A stretch of 64,000 nt of DNA, taken from Nemertoderma westbladi (lineage: Eukaryota > Xenacoelomorpha > Nemertodermatida > Nemertodermatidae). Position numbers and translations under genes: made by a program. Each line of letters opens with the position of its first letter. The first letter of the stretch is position 1. Below, piece by piece: positions 21,601 through 35,600 of this stretch. The notes beneath the pieces were generated by a model that was given only the letters and a program-made list of their open reading frames with translations, had not been told where the DNA came from and ran no database searches. Location: positions 38,200 through 102,199 of the forward strand of contig JAUCBJ010003419.1 in NCBI GenBank assembly GCA_032718475.1, read 5' to 3'.

Positions 21601-23069
21601 GTGAGTAACTTCTAGCTCAGGCAGGAGAGTAACTTGGGGTTCGGGCAGGAGAGTAACTTGGGGTTCGGATAGGAGAGTAACTTGTGGTTCGTGCAGGAGA
21701 GTAACTTGTAGCTCAGGCAGGAGAGTAACTTGGGGTTTGGGCAGGAGAGTAACTTGTAGCTCAGGCAGGAGAGTAACTTGTAGCTCAGGCAGGAGAGTAA
21801 CTTGCAGTTCGGGCAGGAGAGTAACTTGTAGACCAGGCAGGAGAGTAACTTGGGGTTCGGGCAGGAGAGTAACTTGTAGAACAGGCAGGAGAGTAACTTG
21901 TAGACCAGGCAGGGGAGTAACTTGGGGTTCGGGCAGGAGAGTAACTTGTGGTTCGTGCACGAGAGTAACTTGTAGCTCAGGCAGGAGAGTAACTTGGGGT
22001 TCGGGCAGGAGAGTAACTTGTAGACCAGGCAGGAGAGTAACTCGGGGTTTGGGCAGGAGAGTAACTTGTAGCTCAGGCAGGAGAGTAACTTGGGGTTCAG
22101 GCAGGAGAGTAACTCGGGGTTCGGGCAGGAGAGTAACTTGGGGTTCGGGCAGGAGAGTAACTTGTAGACCAGGCAGGAGAGTAACTTGGGGTTCGGGCAG
22201 GAGAGTAACTTGTGGTTCAGGCAGGAGAGTAACTTGTGGTTCATGCACGAGAGTAACTTGGGGTTCAGGCAGGAGAGTAACTTGTGGTTCAGACAGGAGA
22301 GTAACTTGTGGTTCGGGCAGGAGAGTAACTTGTGGTTCGGGCATGAGAGTAACTTGTGGTTCGGGCAGGAGAGTAACTTGTAGCTCAGGCAGGAGAGTAA
22401 CTTGTAGCTCAGGCAGGAGAATAACTTGTAGCTCAGGCAGGAGAGCAACTTGCGGTTCGGGCAGGAGAGTAACTTGTAGAACAGGCAGGAGAGTAACTTG
22501 GGGTTCAGGCAGGAGAGTAACTTGTAGCTCAGGCAGGAGAGTAACTTGTAGACCAGGCAGGGGAGTAACTTGGGGTTCGGGCAGGAGAGTAACTTGTGGT
22601 TCGTGCACGAGAGTAACTTGTAGCTCAGGCAGGAGAGTAACTTGGGGTTCGGGCAGGAGAGTAACTTGTAGACCAGGCAGGAGAGTAACTCGGGGTTTGG
22701 GCAGGAGAGTAACTTGTAGCTCAGGCAGGAGAGTAACTTGGGGTTCAGGCAGGAGAGTAACTCGGGGTTCGGGCAGGAGAGTAACTTGGGGTTCGGGCAG
22801 GAGAGTAACTTGTAGACCAGGCAGGAGAGTAACTTGGGGTTCGGGCAGGAGAGTAACTTGTGGTTCAGGCAGGAGAGTAACTTGTGGTTCATGCACGAGA
22901 GTAACTTGGGGTTCAGGCAGGAGAGTAACTTGTGGTTCAGACAGGAGAGTAACTTGTGGTTCGGGCAGGAGAGTAACTTGTGGTTCGGGCATGAGAGTAA
23001 CTTGTGGTTTGGACAGGAGAGTAACTTGTAGCTCAGGCAGGAGAGTAACTTGGGGTTCTGGCAGGAGAG

Positions 23070-24170
23070 TAACTTGTAGCTTGTGAAGGAGAGTAACTTG
23101 TAGCTCAGGCAGGAGAGTAACGTGTAGCTCAGACAGGAGAGTAACTTGTGGTTCATGCAGGATAGTAACTTGGGCTTCGGGCAGGAGAGTAACTTGTAGC
23201 TCAGGCAGGAGAGTAACTCGGAGTTCGGGCAGGAGAGTAACTTGTAGCTCAGGAAGGAGAGTAAGTTGGGGTTCAGGCAGGAGAGTAACTCAGGGTTCGG
23301 GCAGGAGAGTAACTTGTGGTTCAGGCAGGAGAGTAACTTGTAGCTCGGACAGGAGAGTAACTTGTGGTTCAGGAAGGAGAGTAACTTGTGGTTTGAGCAG
23401 GAGCGTAACATGTGGTTCGGGCAGGAGAGTAACTTGTAGCTCAGGCAGGAGAGTAACTTGTAGCTCAGGCAGGAGAGTAACTTGTAGCTCAGGCAGGAGA
23501 GTAACTTGGGGTTCAGGCAGGAGAGTAACTTGTGGTTCAGGCAGGAGAGTAACTTGGGGTTCAGGCAGGAGAGAAACTTGTGGTTTGGGCAGGAGAGTAA
23601 CTTGTGGTTCGGGCAGGAGAGTAACTTGTGGTTCGTGCACGAGAGTAACTTGTAGCTCAGGCAGGAGAGTAACTTGCGGTTCGGGCAGGAGAGTAACTTG
23701 TGGTTCGGGCAGGAGAGTAACTTGTGGTTCAGGCAGGAGAGTAACTTGTAGCTCAGACAGGAGAGTAACTTGTAGCTCAGGCAGGAGAATAACTTGTAGC
23801 TCAGGCAGGAGAGAAACTTGCGGTTCGGGCAGAAGAGTAACTTGTAGACCAGGCAGGAGAGTAACTTGGGGTTCAGGCAGGAGAGTAACTTGTAGACCAG
23901 GCAGGGGAGTAACTTGGGGTTCGGGCAGGAGAGTAACTTGTGGTTCGGGCAGGAGAGTAACTTGTAGCTCAGGCAGGAGAGTAAGTTGGGGTTCGGGCAG
24001 GAGAGTAACTTGTAGACCAGGCAGGAGAGTAACTCGGGGTTAGGGCAGGAGAGTAACTTGTAGCTCAGGCAGGAGAGTAACTCGGGGTTCGGGCAGGAGA
24101 GTAACTTGGGGTTCGGGCAGGAGAGTAACTTGTAGACCAGGCAGGAGAGTAACTTGGGGTTCAGGCATGA
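23070..24170. repeat. Higher-order block, copy of 16300-17400
   Basis: Same sequence of variants as 16300-17400 at an offset of exactly 6,768 bp (282 units), including the rare GAGCGTAACATGTGG unit at 16632 and 23400; a third copy lies near 33600. Confidence 0.85.
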
Positions 24171-27100
24171 GAGTAACTCAGGGTTTGGGCAGGAGAGTAA
24201 CTTGGGGTTCGGGCAGGAGAGTAACTTGTGGTTCAGGCAGGAGAGTAACTTGTGGTTCATGCACGAGAGTAACTTGGGGTTCAGGCAGGAGAGTAACTTG
24301 TGGTTCGGGCAGGAGAGTAACTTGTGGTTCGTGCAGGAGAGTAACTTGTAGCTCAGGCAAGAGAGTAACTCGGGGTTCAGGCAGGAGAGTAACTTTTAGA
24401 CCAGGCAGGAGAGTAACTTGGGGTTCGGGCAGGAGAGTAACTTGTGGTTCGGGCAGGAGTGTAATTTGTGGTTCGTGCAGGAGAGTAACTTGGGGTTCAG
24501 ACAGGATAGTAACTTGTGGTTCATGCACAAGAGTAACTTGGGGTTCAGGCAGGAGAGTAACTTGTGGTTCAGACAGGAGAGTAACTTGTGGTTCGGGCAG
24601 GAGAGTAACTTGTGGTTCGGGCAGGAGAGTAACTTGTGGTTCGTGCAGGAGAGTAACTTGTAGCTCAGGCAAGAGAGTAACTCGGGGTTCAGGCAGGAGA
24701 GTAACTTTTAGACCAGGCAGGAGAGTAACTTGGGGTTCGGGCAGGAGAGTAACTTGTGGTTCGGGCAGGAGTGTAATTTGTGGTTCGTGCAGGAGAGTAA
24801 CTTGGGGTTCAGACAGGATAGTAACTTGTGGTTCATGCACAAGAGTAACTTGGGGTTCAGGCAGGAGAGTAACTTGTGGTTCAGACAAGAGAGTAACTTG
24901 TGGTTCGGGCAGGAGAGTAACTTGTGGTTCGGGCAGGAGAGTAACTTGTGGTTCATGCAGGAGAGTAACTTGTAGAACAGGCAGGAGAGTAACTTGGGGT
25001 TCGGGCATGAGAGTAACTTGTGGTTTGGACAGGAGAGTAACTTGTAGCTCAGGCAGGAGAGTAACTTGGGGTTCTGGCAGGAGAGTAACTTGTAGCTTGT
25101 GAAGGAGAGTAACTTGTAGCTCAGGCAGGAGAGTAACGTGTAGCTCAGGCAGGAGAGTAACTTGTGGTTCATGCAGGATAGTAACTTGGGCTTCGGGCAG
25201 GAGAGTAACTTGTAGCTCAGGCAGGAGAGTAACTTGGGATTCGGGCAGGAGAGTAACTTGTAGGTCAGGAAGGAGAGTAAGTTGGGGTTCAGGCAGGATA
25301 GTAACTCAGGGTTCGGGCAGGAGAGTAACTTTGGGTTTGGGCAGGAGAGTAACTTGTAGACCAGGCAGGAGAGTAACTTGGGGTTCAGGCAGGAGAGTAA
25401 CTCAGGGTTCGGGCAGGAGAGTAACTTGGGGTTCGGGCAGGAGAGTAACTTGTGGTTCAGGCAGGAGAGTAACTTGTGGTTCATGCACGAGAGTAACTTA
25501 GGGTTCAGGCAGGAGAGTAACTTGTGGTTCAGACAGGAGAGTAACTTGTGGTTCGGGCAGGAGAGTAACTTGTGGTTCGGGCAGGAGAGTAACTTATGGT
25601 TCGTGCAGGAGAGTAACTTGTAGCTCAGGCAAGAGAGTAACTCGGGCTTCGGGCAGGAGAGTAACTTGTAGACCAGGCAGGATAGTAACTTGTGGTTCGG
25701 GCAGGAGAGTAATTTGTGGTTCGTGCAGGAGAGTAACTTGGGGTTCAGGCAGGATAGTAACTTGTGGTTTGGGCAGGAGAGTAACTTGTAGCTCAGGCAG
25801 GAGAGTAACTTGGGGTTCGGGCAGGAGAGTAACTTGTAGCTCAGACAGGAGAGTAACGTGTAGCTCAGGCAGGAGAGTAACTTGTAGCTCAGGCAGAGAG
25901 TAACTTGGGTTTAGGGCAGGAGAGTAACTTTGTAGACCAGGCAGGAGAGTAACTGGGGGTTCGGGCAGGAAAGAAACTTGTAGCTCGGGCAGGTGAGTAA
26001 CTTCTAGCTCAGGCAGGAGAGTAACTTGGGGTTCGGGCAGGAGAGTAACTTGGGGTTCGGATAGGAGAGTAACTTGTGGTTCGTGCAGGAGAGTAACTTG
26101 TAGCTCAGGCAGGAGAGTAACTTGGGGTTTGGGCAGGAGAGTAACTTGTAGCTCAGGCAGGAGAGTAACTTGTAGCTCAGGCAGGAGAGTAACTTGCAGT
26201 TCGGGCAGGAGAGTAACTTGTAGACCAGGCAGGAGAGTAACTTGGGGTTCGGGCAGGAGAGTAACTTGTAGAACAGGCAGGAGAGTAACTTGGGGTTCGG
26301 GCATGAGAGTAACTTGTGGTTTGGACAGGAGAGTAACTTGTAGGTCAGGCAGGAGAGTAACTTGGGGTTCTGGCAGGAGAGTAACTTGTAGCTTGTGAAG
26401 GAGATTAACTTGTAGCTCAGGCAGGAGAGTAACGTGTAGCTCAGGTAGGAGAGTAACTTGTGGTTCATGCAGGATAGTAACTTGGGCATCGGGCAGGAGA
26501 GTAACTTGTAGCTCAGGCAGGAGAGTAACTTGTAGCTCAGGCAGGAGAGTAACTTGGGATTCGGGCAGGAGAGTAACTTGTAAACCAGGCAGGAGAGTAA
26601 CTCAGGGTTCGGGCAGGAGAGTAACTTGTAGCTCAGGAAGGAGAGTAAGTTGGGGTTCAGGCAGGAGAGTAACTCAGGGTTCAGGCAGGAGAGTAACTTG
26701 GGGTTCGGGCAGGAGAGTAACTTGTAGACCAGGCAGGAGAGTAACTTGGGGTTCAGGCAGGAGAGTAACTCTGGGTTCGGGCAGGAGAGTAACTTGGGGT
26801 TCGGGCAGGAGAGTAACTTATGGTTCAGGCAGGAGAGTAACTTGTGGTTCATGCACGAGAGTAACTTAGGGTTCAGGCAGGAGAGTAACTTGTGGTTCAG
26901 ACAGGAGAGTAACTTGTGGTTCGGGCAGGAGAGTAACTTGTGGTTCGGGAAGGAGAGTAACTTATGGTTCGTGCAGGAGAGTAACTTGTAGCTCAGGCAA
27001 GAGAGTAACTCGGGCTTCGGGCAGGAGAGTAACTTGTAGACCAGGCAGGAGAGTAACTTGGGGTTCGGCAGGAGAGTAACTTGTGGTTCGGGCAGGAGAG

Positions 27101-30100
27101 TAACTTGTAGCTCAGGCAGGAGAGTAACTTGTAGCTCAGGCAGGAGAGTAACTTGGGGTTCGGGTAGGAGAGTAACTTGTAGCTCAGACAGGAGAGTAAC
27201 TTGGGGTTCGGGCAGGAGAGTAACTTGTAGCTCAGACAGGAGAGTAACTTGTGGTTCGGGCAGGAGAGTAACTTATGGTTCGTGCAGGAGAGTAACTTGT
27301 AGCTCAGGCAGGAGTGTAATTTGTGGTTCGTGCAGGAGAGTAACTTGGGGTTCAGACAGGATAGTAACTTGTGGTTCATGCACAAGAGTAACTTGGGGTT
27401 CAGGCAGGAGAGTAACTTGTAGAACAGGCAGGAGAGTAACTTGGGGTTCGGGCATGAGAGTAACTTGTGGTTTGGACAGGAGAGTAACTTGTAGCTCAGG
27501 CAGGAGAGTAACTTGGGGTTCTGGCAGGAGAGTAACTTGTAGCTTGTGAAGGAGAGTAACTTGTAGCTCAGGCAGGAGAGTAACGTGTAGCTCAGGCAGG
27601 AGAGTAACTTGTGGTTCATGCAGGATAGTAACTTGGGCTTCGGGCAGGAGAGTAACTTGTAGCTCAGGCAGGAGAGTAACTTGGGATTCGGGCAGGAGAG
27701 TAACTTGTAAACCAGACAGGAGAGTAACCCGGGGTTCGGGCAGGAGAGTAACTTGTAGGTCAGGAAGGAGAGTAAGTTGGGGTTCAGGCAGGATAGTAAC
27801 TCAGGGTTCGGGCAGGAGAGTAACTTTGGGTTTGGGCAGGAGAGTAACTTGTAGACCAGGCAGGAGAGTAACTTGGGGTTCAGGCAGGAGAGTAACTCAG
27901 GGTTCGGGCAGGAGAGTAACTTGGGGTTCGGGCAGGAGAGTAACTTGTGGTTCAGGCAGGAGAGTAACTTGTGGTTCATGCACGAGAGTAACTTAGGGTT
28001 CAGGCAGGAGAGTAACTTGTGGTTCAGACAGGAGAGTAACTTGTGGTTCGGGCAGGAGAGTAACTTGTGGTTCGGGCAGGAGAGTAACTTATGGTTCGTG
28101 CAGGAGAGTAACTTGTAGCTCAGGCAAGAGAGTAACTCGGGCTTCGGGCAGGAGAGTAACTTGTAGACCAGGCAGGATAGTAACTTGTGGTTCGGGCAGG
28201 AGAGTAATTTGTGGTTCGTGCAGGAGAGTAACTTGGGGTTCAGGCAGGATAGTAACTTGTGGTTTGGGCAGGAGAGTAACTTGTAGCTCAGGCAGGAGAG
28301 TAACTTGGGGTTCGGGCAGGAGAGTAACTTGTAGCTCAGACAGGAGAGTAACGTGTAGCTCAGGCAGGAGAGTAACTTGTAGCTCAGGCAGAGAGTAACT
28401 TGGGTTTAGGGCAGGAGAGTAACTTTGTAGACCAGGCAGGAGAGTAACTGGGGGTTCGGGCAGGAAAGAAACTTGTAGCTCGGGCAGGTGAGTAACTTCT
28501 AGCTCAGGCAGGAGAGTAACTTGGGGTTCGGGCAGGAGAGTAACTTGGGGTTCGGATAGGAGAGTAACTTGTGGTTCGTGCAGGAGAGTAACTTGTAGCT
28601 CAGGCAGGAGAGTAACTTGGGGTTTGGGCAGGAGAGTAACTTGTAGCTCAGGCAGGAGAGTAACTTGTAGCTCAGGCAGGAGAGTAACTTGCAGTTCGGG
28701 CAGGAGAGTAACTTGTAGACCAGGCAGGAGAGTAACTTGGGGTTCGGGCAGGAGAGTAACTTGTAGAACAGGCAGGAGAGTAACTTGGGGTTCGGGCATG
28801 AGAGTAACTTGTGGTTTGGACAGGAGAGTAACTTGTAGGTCAGGCAGGAGAGTAACTTGGGGTTCTGGCAGGAGAGTAACTTGTAGCTTGTGAAGGAGAG
28901 TAACTTGTAGCTCAGGCAGGAGAGTAACGTGTAGCTCAGGTAGGAGAGTAACTTGTGGTTCATGCAGGATAGTAACTTGGGCATCGGGCAGGAGAGTAAC
29001 TTGTAGCTCAGGCAGGAGAGTAACTTGTAGCTCAGGCAGGAGAGTAACTTGGGATTCGGGCAGGAGAGTAACTTGTAAACCAGGCAGGAGAGTAACTCAG
29101 GGTTCGGGCAGGAGAGTAACTTGTAGCTCAGGAAGGAGAGTAAGTTGGGGTTCAGGCAGGAGAGTAACTCAGGGTTCAGGCAGGAGAGTAACTTGGGGTT
29201 CGGGCAGGAGAGTAACTTGTAGACCAGGCAGGAGAGTAACTTGGGGTTCAGGCAGGAGAGTAACTCAGGGTTCGGGCAGGAGAGTAACTTGGGGTTCGGG
29301 CAGGAGAGTAACTTATGGTTCAGGCAGGAGAGTAACTTGTGGTTCAGACAGGAGAGTAACTTGTGGTTCGGGCAGGAGAGTAACTTGTGGTTCGGGAAGG
29401 AGAGTAACTTATGGTTCGTGCAGGAGAGTAACTTGTAGCTCAGGCAAGAGAGTAACTCGGGCTTCGGGCAGGAGAGTAACTTGTAGACCAGGCAGGAGAG
29501 TAACTTGTAGCTCAGGCAGGAGAGTAACTTGGGATTCGGGCAGGAGAGTAACTTGTAAACCAGGCAGGAGAGTAACTCAGGGTTCGGGCAGGAGAGTAAC
29601 TTGTAGCTCAGGAAGGAGAGTAAGTTGGGGTTCAGGCAGGAGAGTAACTCAGGGTTCAGGCAGGAGAGTAACTTGGGGTTCGGGCAGGAGAGTAACTTGT
29701 AGACCAGGCAGGAGAGTAACTTGGGGTTCAGGCAGGAGAGTAACTCAGGGTTCGGGCAGGAGAGTAACTTGGGGTTCGGGCAGGAGAGTAACTTATGGTT
29801 CAGGCAGGAGAGTAACTTGTGGTTCAGACAGGAGAGTAACTTGTGGTTCGGGCAGGAGAGTAACTTGTGGTTCGGGAAGGAGAGTAACTTATGGTTCGTG
29901 CAGGAGAGTAACTTGTAGCTCAGGCAAGAGAGTAACTCGGGCTTCGGGCAGGAGAGTAACTTGTAGACCAGGCAGGAGAGTAACTTGGGGTTCGGCAGGA
30001 GAGTAACTTGTGGTTCGGGCAGGAGAGTAACTTGTAGCTCAGGCAGGAGAGTAACTTGTAGCTCAGGCAGGAGAGTAACTTGGGGTTCGGGTAGGAGAGT

Positions 30101-31969
30101 AACTTGTAGCTCAGACAGGAGAGTAACTTGGGGTTCGGGCAGGAGAGTAACTTGTAGCTCAGACAGGAGAGTAACTTGTGGTTCGGGCAGGAGAGTAACT
30201 TATGGTTCGTGCAGGAGAGTAACTTGTAGCTCAGGCAAGAGAGTAACTCGGGCTTTGGGCAGGAGTGTAACTTGTAGACCAGGCAGGAGAGTAACTTGGG
30301 GTTCAGGCAGGATAGTAACTTGTGGTTCGGGCAGGAGAGTAACTTGTAGCTCAGGCAGGAGAGTAACTTGTAGCTCAGGCAGGAGAGTAACTTGGGGTTC
30401 GGGTAGGAGAGTAACTTGTAGCTCAGACAGGAGAGTAACTTGGGGTTCGGGCAGGAGAGTAACTTGTAGCTCAGACAGGAGAGTAACTTGGGGTTCGGGC
30501 AGGAGAGTAACTTGGGGTTCGGATAGGAGAGTAACTTGTGGTTCGTGCAGGAGAGTAACTTGTAGCTCAGGCAGGAGAGTAACTTGGGGTTCGGGCACGA
30601 GAGTAACTTGTAGCTCAGGCAAGAGAGTAACTCGGGTTTCGGGCAGGAGAGTAACTTGTAGACCAGGCAGGAGAGTAACTTGGGGTTCGGGCAGGAGAGT
30701 AACTTGTGGTTTGGGCAGGAGTGTAATTTGTGGTTCGTGCAGGAGAGTAACTTGGGGTTCAGACAGGATAGTAACTTGTGGTTCGGGCAGGAGAGTAACT
30801 TGTAGCTCAGGCAGGAGAGTAACTTGTAGCTCAGGCAGGGGAGTAACTTGTAGCTCAGGCAGGAGAGTAACTTGGGGTTCGGGCAGGAGAGTAACTTTGT
30901 AGACCAGGCAGGAGAGTAACTGGGGGTTCGGGCAGGAAAGAAACTTGTAGCTCGGGCAGGTGAGTAACTTGTAGCTCAGGCAGGAGAGTAACTTGGGGTT
31001 CGGGCAGGAAAGTAACTTGGGGTTTGGGTAGGAGAGTAACTTGTGGTTCGTGCAGGAGAGTAACTTGTAGCTCAGGCAGGAGAGTAAATTGGGGTTCAGG
31101 CAGGATAGTAACTTGTGGTACGGGCAGGAGAGTAACTTGTAGCTCAGGCAGGAGAGTAACTTGCAGCTCAGGCAGGAGAGTAACTTGGGGTTCGGGCAGG
31201 AGAGTAACTTGTGGTTCGGGCAGGAGAGTAACTTATGGTTCGGGCAGGAAAGTAACTTGTAGCTCAGGCAGGAGAGTAACTTGTAGCTCAGGCAGGAGAG
31301 TAACTTGTAGCTCAGGCAGGAGAGTGACTTGCAGTTCGGGCAGGAGAGTAACTTGTAGACCAGGCAGGAGAGTAACTTGTGGTTCGGGCAGGAGAGTAAT
31401 TTGTGGTTCGTGCAGGAGAGTAACTTGGGGTTCAGGCAGGATAGTAACTTGTGGTTCGGGCAGGAGAGTAACTTGTAGCTCAGGCAGGAGAGTAACTTGT
31501 AGCTCAGGCAGGAGAGTAACTTGGGGTTCGGGCAAGGGAGTAACTTGTAGCTCAGACCGGAGAGTAACTTGTAGCTCAGGCAGGAGAGTAACTTGTAGCT
31601 CAGGCAGGAGAATAACTTGGGGTTCGGGCAGGAGAGTAACTTGTAGCTCAGGCAGGAGAGTAACGTGTAGCTCAGGCAGGAGAGTAACTTGTAGCTCAGG
31701 CAGGAGAGTAACTTGGGGTTCGGGCAGGAGGGTAACTTTGTAGACCAGGCAGGAGAGTAACTGGGGGTTCGGGCAGGAAAGAAACTTGTAGCTCGGGCAG
31801 GTGAGTAACTTGTAGCTCAGGCAGGAGAGTCACTTGGGGATTGGGCAGGAGAGTAACTTGGGGTTCGGATAGGAGAGTATCTTGTGGTTCGTGCAGGAGA
31901 GTAACTTGTAGCTCAGGCAGGAGAGTAACTTGGGGTTCGGGCAGGAGAGTAACTTGTAGACCAGGCAGG

Positions 31970-34900
31970 AGAGTAACTTGGGGTTCAGGCAGGAGAGTAA
32001 CTTGTAGCTTGTACTTGTAACTTGTGGTTCGGGCAGGAGAGTAACTTGTGGTTCGGGCAGGAGTGTAACTTGTAGCTCAGGCAGGAGAGTAACTTGTAGC
32101 TCAGGCAGGAGAGTAACTTGTAGCTCAGGCAGGAGAGTAACTTGCGGTTCGGGCAGGAGAGTAACTTGTAGACCAGGCAGGAGAGTAACTTGGGGTTCAG
32201 GCAGGAGAGTAACTTGTAGCTCAGGCAGGAGAGTAACTTGTAGACCAGGCAGGGGAGTAACTTGGGGTTCGGGCAGGAGAGTAACTTGTGGTTCGTGCAC
32301 GAGAGTAACTTGTAGCTCAGGCAGGAGAGTAACTTGGAGTTCAGGCAGGAGAGTAACTTGTGGTTCGGGCAGGAGAGTAACTTGTGGTTCGAGCAGGAGA
32401 GTAACTTGTAGCTCAGGCAGGAGAGTAACATGTAGCTCAGGCAGGATAGTAACTTTGGGTTCGGGCAGGAGAGTAACTTGGGGTTTGGGCAGGATAGTAA
32501 CTTGTAGCTCAGGCAGGAGAGTAACTTGCGGTTCGGGCAGGAGAGTAACTTGTGGTTCGGGCAGGAGAGTAACTTGTGGTTCGGGCAGGAGAGTAACTTG
32601 TAGCTCAGGCAGGAGAGTAACTTGTAGCTCAGGCAGGAGAATAACTTGTAGCTCAGGCAGGAGAGCAACTTGCGGTTCGGGCAGGAGAGTAACTTGGGGT
32701 TCAGGCAGGAGAGTAACTTGTAGCTCAGGCAGGAGAGTAACTTGTAGACCAGGCAGGGGAGTAACTTGGGGTTCGGGCAGGAGAGTAACTTGTGGTTCGT
32801 GCATGAGAGTAACTTGTAGCTCAGGCAGGAGAGTAACTTGGGGTTCGGGCAGGAGAGTAACTTGTAGACCAGGCAGGAGAGTAACTCGGGGTTTGGGCAG
32901 GAGAGTAACTTGTAGCTCAGGCAGGAGAGTAACTTGGGGTTCAGGCAGGAGAGTAACTCGGGGTTCGGGCAGGATAGTAACTTGGGGTTCGGGCAGGAGA
33001 GTAACTTGTAGACCAGGCAGGAGAGTAACTTGGGGTTCGGGCAGGAGAGTAACTTATGGTTCAGGCAGGAGAGTAACTTGTGGTTCATGCACGAGAGTAA
33101 CTTGGGGTTCAGGCAGGAGAGTAACTTGTGGTTCAGACAGGAGAGTAACTTGTGGTTCGGGCAGGAGAGTAACTTGTGGTTCGGGCATGAGAGTAACTTG
33201 TGGTTTGGACAGGAGAGTAACTTGTAGCTCAGGCAGGAGAGTAACTTGGGGTTCTGGCAGGAGAGTAACTTGTAGCTTGTGAAGGAGAGTAACTTGTAGC
33301 TCAGGCAGGAGAGTAACGTGTAGCTCAGGCAGGAGAGTAACTTGTGGTTCATGCAGGATAGTAACTTGGGCTTCGGGCAGGAGAGTAACTTGTAGCTCAG
33401 GCAGGAGAGTAACTCGGAGTTCGGGCAGGAGAGTAACTTGTAGCTCAGGAAGGAGAGTAAGTTGGGGTTCAGGCAGGAGAGTAACTCAGGGTTCGGGCAG
33501 GAGAGTAACTTGTGGTTCAGGCAGGAGAGTAACTTGTAGCTCGGACAGGAGAGTAACTTGTGGTTCAGGAAGGAGAGTAACTTGTGGTTTGAGCAGGAGC
33601 GTAACATGTGGTTCGGGCAGGAGAGTAACTTGTAGCTCAGGCAGGAGAGTAACTTGTAGCTCAGGCAGGAGAGTAACTTGTAGCTCAGGCAGGAGAGTAA
33701 CTTGGGGTTCAGGCAGGAGAGTAACTTGTGGTTCAGGCAGGAGAGTAACTTGGGGTTCAGGCAGGAGAGAAACTTGTGGTTTGGGCAGGAGAGTAACTTG
33801 TGGTTCGGGCAGGAGAGTAACTTGTGGTTCGTGCACGAGAGTAACTTGTAGCTCAGGCAGGAGAGTAACTTGCGGTTCGGGCAGGAGAGTAACTTGTGGT
33901 TCGGGCAGGAGAGTAACTTGTGGTTCAGGCAGGAGAGTAACTTGTAGCTCAGACAGGAGAGTAACTTGTAGCTCAGGCAGGAGAATAACTTGTAGCTCAG
34001 GCAGGAGAGAAACTTGCGGTTCGGGCAGAAGAGTAACTTGTAGACCAGGCAGGAGAGTAACTTGGGGTTCAGGCAGGAGAGTAACTTGTAGACCAGGCAG
34101 GGGAGTAACTTGGGGTTCGGGCAGGAGAGTAACTTGTGGTTCGGGCAGGAGAGTAACTTGTAGCTCAGGCAGGAGAGTAAGTTGGGGTTCGGGCAGGAGA
34201 GTAACTTGTAGACCAGGCAGGAGAGTAACTCGGGGTTAGGGCAGGAGAGTAACTTGTAGCTCAGGCAGGAGAGTAACTCGGGGTTCGGGCAGGAGAGTAA
34301 CTTGGGGTTCGGGCAGGAGAGTAACTTGTAGACCAGGCAGGAGAGTAACTTGGGGTTCAGGCATGAGAGTAACTCAGGGTTTGGGCAGGAGAGTAACTTG
34401 GGGTTCGGGCAGGAGAGTAACTTGTGGTTCAGGCAGGAGAGTAACTTGTGGTTCATGCACGAGAGTAACTTGGGGTTCAGGCAGGAGAGTAACTTGTGGT
34501 TCAGACAGGAGAGTAACTTGTGGTTCGGGCAGGAGAGTAACTTGTGGTTCGGGCAGGAGAGTAACTTGTGGTTCGTGCAGGAGAGTAACTTGTAGCTCAG
34601 GCAAGAGAGTAACTCGGGGTTCAGGCAGGAGAGTAACTTTTAGACCAGGCAGGAGAGTAACTTGGGGTTCGGGCAGGAGAGTAACTTGTGGTTCGGGCAG
34701 GAGTGTAATTTGTGGTTCGTGCAGGAGAGTAACTTGGGGTTCAGACAGGATAGTAACTTGTGGTTCATGCACAAGAGTAACTTGGGGTTCAGGCAGGAGA
34801 GTAACTTGTGGTTCAGACAGGAGAGTAACTTGTGGTTCGGGCAGGAGAGTAACTTGTGGTTCGGGCAGGAGAGTAACTTGTGGTTCGTGCAGGAGAGTAA

Positions 34901-35600
34901 CTTGTAGAACAGGCAGGAGAGTAACTTGGGGTTCGGGCATGAGAGTAACTTGTGGTTTGGACAGGAGAGTAACTTGTAGCTCAGGCAGGAGAGTAACTTG
35001 GGGTTCTGGCAGGAGAGTAACTTGTAGCTTGTGAAGGAGAGTAACTTGTAGCTCAGGCAGGAGAGTAACGTGTAGCTCAGGCAGGAGAGTAACTTGTGGT
35101 TCATGCAGGATAGTAACTTGGGCTTCGGGCAGGAGAGTAACTTGTAGCTCAGGCAGGAGAGTAACTTGGGATTCGGGCAGGAGAGTAACTTGTAAACCAG
35201 ACAGGAGAGTAACCCGGGGTTCGGGCAGGAGAGTAACTTGTAGGTCAGGAAGGAGAGTAAGTTGGGGTTCAGGCAGGATAGTAACTCAGGGTTCGGGCAG
35301 GAGAGTAACTTTGGGTTTGGGCAGGAGAGTAACTTGTAGACCAGGCAGGAGAGTAACTTGGGGTTCAGGCAGGAGAGTAACTCAGGGTTCGGGCAGGAGA
35401 GTAACTTGGGGTTCGGGCAGGAGAGTAACTTGTGGTTCAGGCAGGAGAGTAACTTGTGGTTCATGCACGAGAGTAACTTAGGGTTCAGGCAGGAGAGTAA
35501 CTTGTGGTTCAGACAGGAGAGTAACTTGTGGTTCGGGCAGGAGAGTAACTTGTGGTTCGGGCAGGAGAGTAACTTATGGTTCGTGCAGGAGAGTAACTTG
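31970..35600. repeat. Higher-order block A2, duplicate of 14985-18600
   Basis: Carries the same GCTTGTACTTGT junction and unit order as block A1. The one visible length change is loss of a unit near 32690 relative to 15705. Confidence 0.85.
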
